Origin: Alteromonas_E sp965248545
GTDB taxonomy: Bacteria; Pseudomonadota; Gammaproteobacteria; Enterobacterales; Alteromonadaceae
Assembly (NCBI GenBank): GCA_965248545.1
Contig: OZ252110.1
Location: 2,294,001 to 2,358,000 of the forward strand
Direction: 5' to 3'
Length of the DNA: 64,000 nt
The translations under genes were made by a program, and so were the position numbers. The notes under the pieces are model-generated. The model was not told where the DNA came from. It worked only from the letters and a program-made list of their open reading frames with translations, and did no database searches. Below, in pieces: positions 61,601 to 64,000 of this stretch. Every line of letters starts with the position of its first letter. Within the stretch, counting starts at the first letter, position 1.

Positions 61601-61806
61601 CTGGAGCTGAGAGCAGAGAAGTCATCGGGATGGTGATCTTCTCTGGCGTCTTGGTTGCCACCTTTATGACACTGTACGTGGTGCCCACAGCATATGCATG
61701 GTTCGCACGTAACACTGGCTCACCACAAGTTCGCGCACATAAGGTAGAACAGTTACAATCAGAAATCCCTTACGATAAAGGCAAAACTGAAACCCTTGGC
61801 AACTAA
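58684..61806 (+). CDS. RND efflux pump inner-membrane transporter
   Basis: 1040-aa HAE1-type proton-driven pump, likely a homotrimer. The start WISDTSVKRPVFATVVNLLL is the usual first span; the fourth-span proton-relay segment is GLVVDDAIVVLENIYRR with paired Asp, and the docking and porter domains lie between spans. Conserved RPIVMTGFTTVFSSLPLVLA appears near the C-terminus. Substrate unknown; multidrug export is the default for this class. A HAD phosphatase gene overlaps the end by 11 bases. Confidence 0.96.
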   Translation: MWISDTSVKRPVFATVVNLLLIVFGLVAISLLSLREYPDIDTPIVSISTNYPGASANIVETRITQILEDRISGIEGIKNITSTSRNGRSNINIEFKLSRDIDAASNDVRERISRALNNLPDQADPPEVSKSNSDENPIIWYNLRSTNLNTMELTDYARRYVVDRLSIAEGVARVQVGGGRDYSMKVWLDRNAMAARGVTVADIERIIRSENVELPAGQVESQDRDLEVRVARTFLTPEDFANLTVAVGDDGYLVRLREVALVELTATDAETDFRGDGVNMIGLGIVKQSKANTLEVARSAREAIKRIEDTLPENIFIVPSYDSSVFIEESINEVYNTLGIAMLMVIVVIYVFLGNVRATLIPAVTVPVALISAFTVMYVMGFSINLLTLLALVLAIGLVVDDAIVVLENIYRRIEMGEPPLLAAYRGAREVGFAVIATTLVLVSVFMPLVFLEGNIGRLFTEFAIAIAAAVIFSSFTALTLSPMMASKLLKKRERSSGFGRMVDNGFKVIEQRYFNSLAKTLHQPILMSLLLIFAIVAVYQLFSLIPREFVPKEDRGNFFIIMQAQQGASYESNSANLKKIEEILLEYRETGEANRVLVRTPGFGGGAGIAIIGAANWDERKRDTFALMNEISGKLSAVPDVRAFAIMRSAIAGRGFGRPVQFVLQGNTYEELVEWRDIVMQKAAENDKLLRLDSDYKETSPQLLVNIDRDRAADLGVSISDIGRTLETMLGQRRVSTFLDRGEEYDVILEGADDDFRSPRSIDNLYVRSQRTGELIPMDNLLTFNERATSAQLNRYNRMRSITISANLADGYTVGEALTYLENIVATELPDSVSIDYKGESQLYQESGNSFIFIFILALAITYLVLAAQFESWIHPWVIMLTVPLALLGAFVGLYVSELSINIYSQIGLVMLIGLAAKNGILIVEFANQLRDAGEEFELALRKAASMRLRPIVMTGFTTVFSSLPLVLASGPGAESREVIGMVIFSGVLVATFMTLYVVPTAYAWFARNTGSPQVRAHKVEQLQSEIPYDKGKTETLGN

Positions 61807-62500
61807 GCCCGCAACATCAAAGCAAACCATTGCGCTGTTCGATCTGGATTACACCCTGATATCCTCCGATTGCACAGCGCACTGGCTCAAGCACCTTATT
61901 TATCGGTCTAGAAGACGCAAGTTATTGGTTCTTAGTTTGATGCCCCTGATCCGTCTGATGACCGTATTAAAACTAAATTTGGCTACGCGCAACAGTGTTT
62001 ATCTATGGGCGGCAACAGTGGGGCTGTCGCGTCAAGGGTATCTTTTATTGCGACGTCATGCTGCTCAGCATATCACTCAAATCAAAGGCGTGAAGGCTTA
62101 TCCTAGAGGTTTAGAGCGTCTGCAATGGCACCGTCAACAAGGACACAAGGTCGTCGTGGTGACCGGTGCTCTGCGTTGGCTGGCCAGAGATATCTGCCGC
62201 GAGTTAGGAATCGAATATGACACACTGTTAGGCTCCAGCGAACGCTCTAAATGGGGCGGGCGGGTGAGTGACGTATTTTGTTACCAGCATGATAAAGTCA
62301 CTTTATTGAAGGCACACGGTGTCATTGACGACAAACAAACACGCTACGGTTATTCCGATAGTTCTGCCGATATCCCGATGCTTGATCTCTGTGAACACAT
62401 CGTACTGGTTAATCCTAAGCCAAGCTGCCGAGACAAGTTTAACGAAGCACTAAGCCAAACTCCGCAAATCGTTACCTGGAAAATTGACGACGACAAGTAA
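61796..62500 (+). CDS. HAD-superfamily phosphatase (SerB-like, HAD-IB)
   Basis: 234 aa. Motif I FDLDYTLISSD (nucleophile Asp16, Asp18), motif II VVVTGA, motif III Lys in HDKVTLLKAHG and motif IV YSDSSADIPMLDLC (metal-binding Asp). A helical cap lies between motif I and II. This group includes phosphoserine phosphatase-like enzymes; the substrate is not certain. The start is TTG at 61796, inside the RND gene, with no strong ribosome site, so translation may depend on coupling. Confidence 0.82.
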   Translation: MATKPATSKQTIALFDLDYTLISSDCTAHWLKHLIYRSRRRKLLVLSLMPLIRLMTVLKLNLATRNSVYLWAATVGLSRQGYLLLRRHAAQHITQIKGVKAYPRGLERLQWHRQQGHKVVVVTGALRWLARDICRELGIEYDTLLGSSERSKWGGRVSDVFCYQHDKVTLLKAHGVIDDKQTRYGYSDSSADIPMLDLCEHIVLVNPKPSCRDKFNEALSQTPQIVTWKIDDDK

Positions 62501-62643
62501 GCGTTTATCTGCTGTAATTATACTTACAAAGTCTGCAAGCCAGTGATTGTGCTGGTGTAGTTTCCGCCCCGAAACTTTTATCGCACAGGGATGCGCACAG
62601 GATGCAATGTCCCTCGGGCTGAAGTGGTAAGTTAAGAGGTCTT

Positions 62644-64000
62644 ATGTTGAAGCGTCGTCAAATAATCCGGTTTATGTTAGCGAGCGTTTGGTTAGCATCG
62701 GTTTGTTGGCATGTGAATGCAACTATTCAAACAATTCCCGTAACAGAAATAGAAGCCGGCCAACAGGTTACCGGGGCGCAACACATTTGGCACGATCCTA
62801 GTGCAAATGCCACCGTTGAAGATGCAATAAATGCACTGCGTAACGGTGAGTTCTCGGCATTGAAAAGTAAAGGCAGTACGGGGTTGAATCCCGGTGCTTT
62901 TTGGACTGTTTTCTCTCTAAAAAATACGACCGATCGCAACATTGATATCCATCTAGAATACGTGGACCATCAGTTAATCGAGCTAGAGACTTTCATACTT
63001 GAATCGTCACTTGCCGCTTGGCAGCGGTCTGTTTCTCTTGCCATGCAAAACGATTTTGCCGATCGTCCCGTAGCCCATCCGCGCATGGTCATTCCGGTTA
63101 CGCTTGAGGCACAAGAACAGCAATTGTTTTTACTGCGCTTAAGTTCTAATGACGGTGGTTATGTTTTCCCCAGTATGCGAGTTTGGAGCCCAGAGCGTTT
63201 AGTGAAATCTATCACCATGGAGACAGCACTGGTCGCGTTTTTGTTTGGTGGATTTTTGCTGATGTCGCTGTTTGCATTAGTGGTGGGCTTGGCGACGAAT
63301 ACGCTCAGTTACTACATGTATAGTGTGTATGCCCTGAGCAAGATTGCCGTCTGGGCTACAGTCCTTGGATTTACCCATCAGTATCTCCTCCCGAGCAATT
63401 TTCATTGGCAATACATGTCGATTAGTGGGGCTTTCAGTATTTTATGCGGCTTCATTTTTGCGCGCATGTTTTTGGAAACGAAACGCTATACCCCGAAACT
63501 CGACAAACTGCTCATCCTTACGATACTCAATGCCCTCGTGTTGCTGGTCAGTGCTGCCTTGCACTTGAAGGTCTTGGCGATTATTTCTATAACCTTAGCC
63601 TTGCTCTTATATCCACTGATTACCGTTATTGGCATAGTGCGTTGGCGGCAAGGCTCTAGTGAGTCAGGTATTTTTGCGCTCGCTTGGTCATTGCTAGCAG
63701 TAGGGTTGTTTATTCAGGCGTGCCGTGATCTTGGTTTCGTAGAACACAATCTGATTAATTATTATTGGCCGCCAGTAGCTTCGTTCGTCGAGATGCTGGC
63801 TATCATGGGGGCGTTGGGTGTCAAGATGCTCCGCTTACAGCGCGAGAAAGCACAGGCTGAACACGCCTACCAATTGCACCTACAACAATCGCAAGTGGCA
63901 TTAGAAAAAACAGTGAAAGCGAGAACCCGTGAGTTAGAGCTGGCAAAGCAGCAAGCTGAAAAGGAAGCGCAAACTGACTTTCTGACCGGTGTACCTAATC
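62644..64000 (+). CDS. 7TM-DISM diguanylate cyclase (C-terminus cut off by window edge)
   Basis: Open from ATG 62644 (ribosome site AGAGG) to the last base, 452 residues visible. Signal-like N-terminus, then a periplasmic 7TMR-DISMED2-type beta-domain (with HIWHDPSANATVEDAINALR and FWTVFSLKNTTDR), seven transmembrane helices, and a cytosolic coiled coil (QREKAQAEHAYQLHLQQSQV). It then enters a GGDEF domain at DFLTGVPN. Expected to make c-di-GMP in response to a periplasmic ligand. The GGDEF active site is outside the window, so activity cannot be judged. Confidence 0.88.
   Translation, partial: MLKRRQIIRFMLASVWLASVCWHVNATIQTIPVTEIEAGQQVTGAQHIWHDPSANATVEDAINALRNGEFSALKSKGSTGLNPGAFWTVFSLKNTTDRNIDIHLEYVDHQLIELETFILESSLAAWQRSVSLAMQNDFADRPVAHPRMVIPVTLEAQEQQLFLLRLSSNDGGYVFPSMRVWSPERLVKSITMETALVAFLFGGFLLMSLFALVVGLATNTLSYYMYSVYALSKIAVWATVLGFTHQYLLPSNFHWQYMSISGAFSILCGFIFARMFLETKRYTPKLDKLLILTILNALVLLVSAALHLKVLAIISITLALLLYPLITVIGIVRWRQGSSESGIFALAWSLLAVGLFIQACRDLGFVEHNLINYYWPPVASFVEMLAIMGALGVKMLRLQREKAQAEHAYQLHLQQSQVALEKTVKARTRELELAKQQAEKEAQTDFLTGVPN

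Noticed and set aside
62520..62640. c-di-GMP riboswitch ahead of the diguanylate cyclase
   Set aside because: The region can form a small hairpin (AGGGA/TCCCT), but the conserved GEMM core was not found.
1..64000. tRNA, rRNA, IS element, prophage or integron
   Set aside because: No cloverleaf-like TTCGA/CCA patterns, transposase or integrase motifs, or terminal inverted repeats were recognised.

Overview
The window looks like chromosomal DNA of a marine-type gammaproteobacterium of moderate GC. Several gene orders match the gammaproteobacterial core: tolC divergent from nudF-yqiB-cpdA-yqiA-parE, and epmB divergent from efp-epmA. DeaD, CcoG, SrkA, RlmG, BolA and DUF3016 proteins also fit. Two surface-protein sorting systems leave traces: a PrsT-like TPR lipoprotein and a PEP-CTERM protein (exosortase type), and a metalloprotease with a GlyGly-CTERM tail (rhombosortase type). 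No rRNA, tRNA, insertion sequence, prophage or CRISPR array was seen. Genus cannot be fixed from sequence alone.

Layout. 1-6.7 kb: siroheme synthase (cut by the window edge) coupled to the RNA helicase deaD, then the PrsT-like lipoprotein and a bacterial voltage-gated cation channel. 6.8-13 kb: a small ORF, tolC, and the overlapping nudF-yqiB-cpdA-yqiA genes followed by parE. 13-18 kb: small membrane and unknown proteins and an MFS exporter. 17-20 kb: the EF-P beta-lysylation set (epmB, efp, epmA). 20-28 kb: housekeeping and repair genes (GGCT-like, GNAT, cyclophilin, RlmG, AlkB, BolA, an ABC exporter, SelO). 28-33 kb: a carbenicillinase-like class A beta-lactamase, a threonine aldolase and the GlyGly-CTERM metalloprotease. 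33-41 kb: M16 peptidase, AraC regulator, PhyH dioxygenase, SulP transporter. 41-48 kb: DsbA-like protein, BtuB-like receptor under a cobalamin riboswitch, SrkA kinase and CcoG. 48-55 kb: DUF3016 and membrane proteins, then the most distinctive locus. 55-64 kb: acyl-CoA dehydrogenase with a PsrA-like operator, a lipoprotein Nudix enzyme, an RND efflux pair, a HAD phosphatase and the start of a 7TM-DISM diguanylate cyclase.

The most interesting locus is 49.9-55.0 kb. A secreted protein of about 1507 residues joins an endonuclease I domain, lamin-tail domains and an ExeM-type endonuclease/exonuclease/phosphatase domain, and ends in a type I dockerin. Thirteen bases downstream, in the same transcription unit and closed by one terminator, lies a 181-residue protein with a cohesin-like fold and a PEP-CTERM tail. 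I infer a two-gene system in which an exosortase-sorted cohesin holds a double nuclease at the cell surface. The PrsT-like protein at 3.1 kb supports an exosortase system in this genome.
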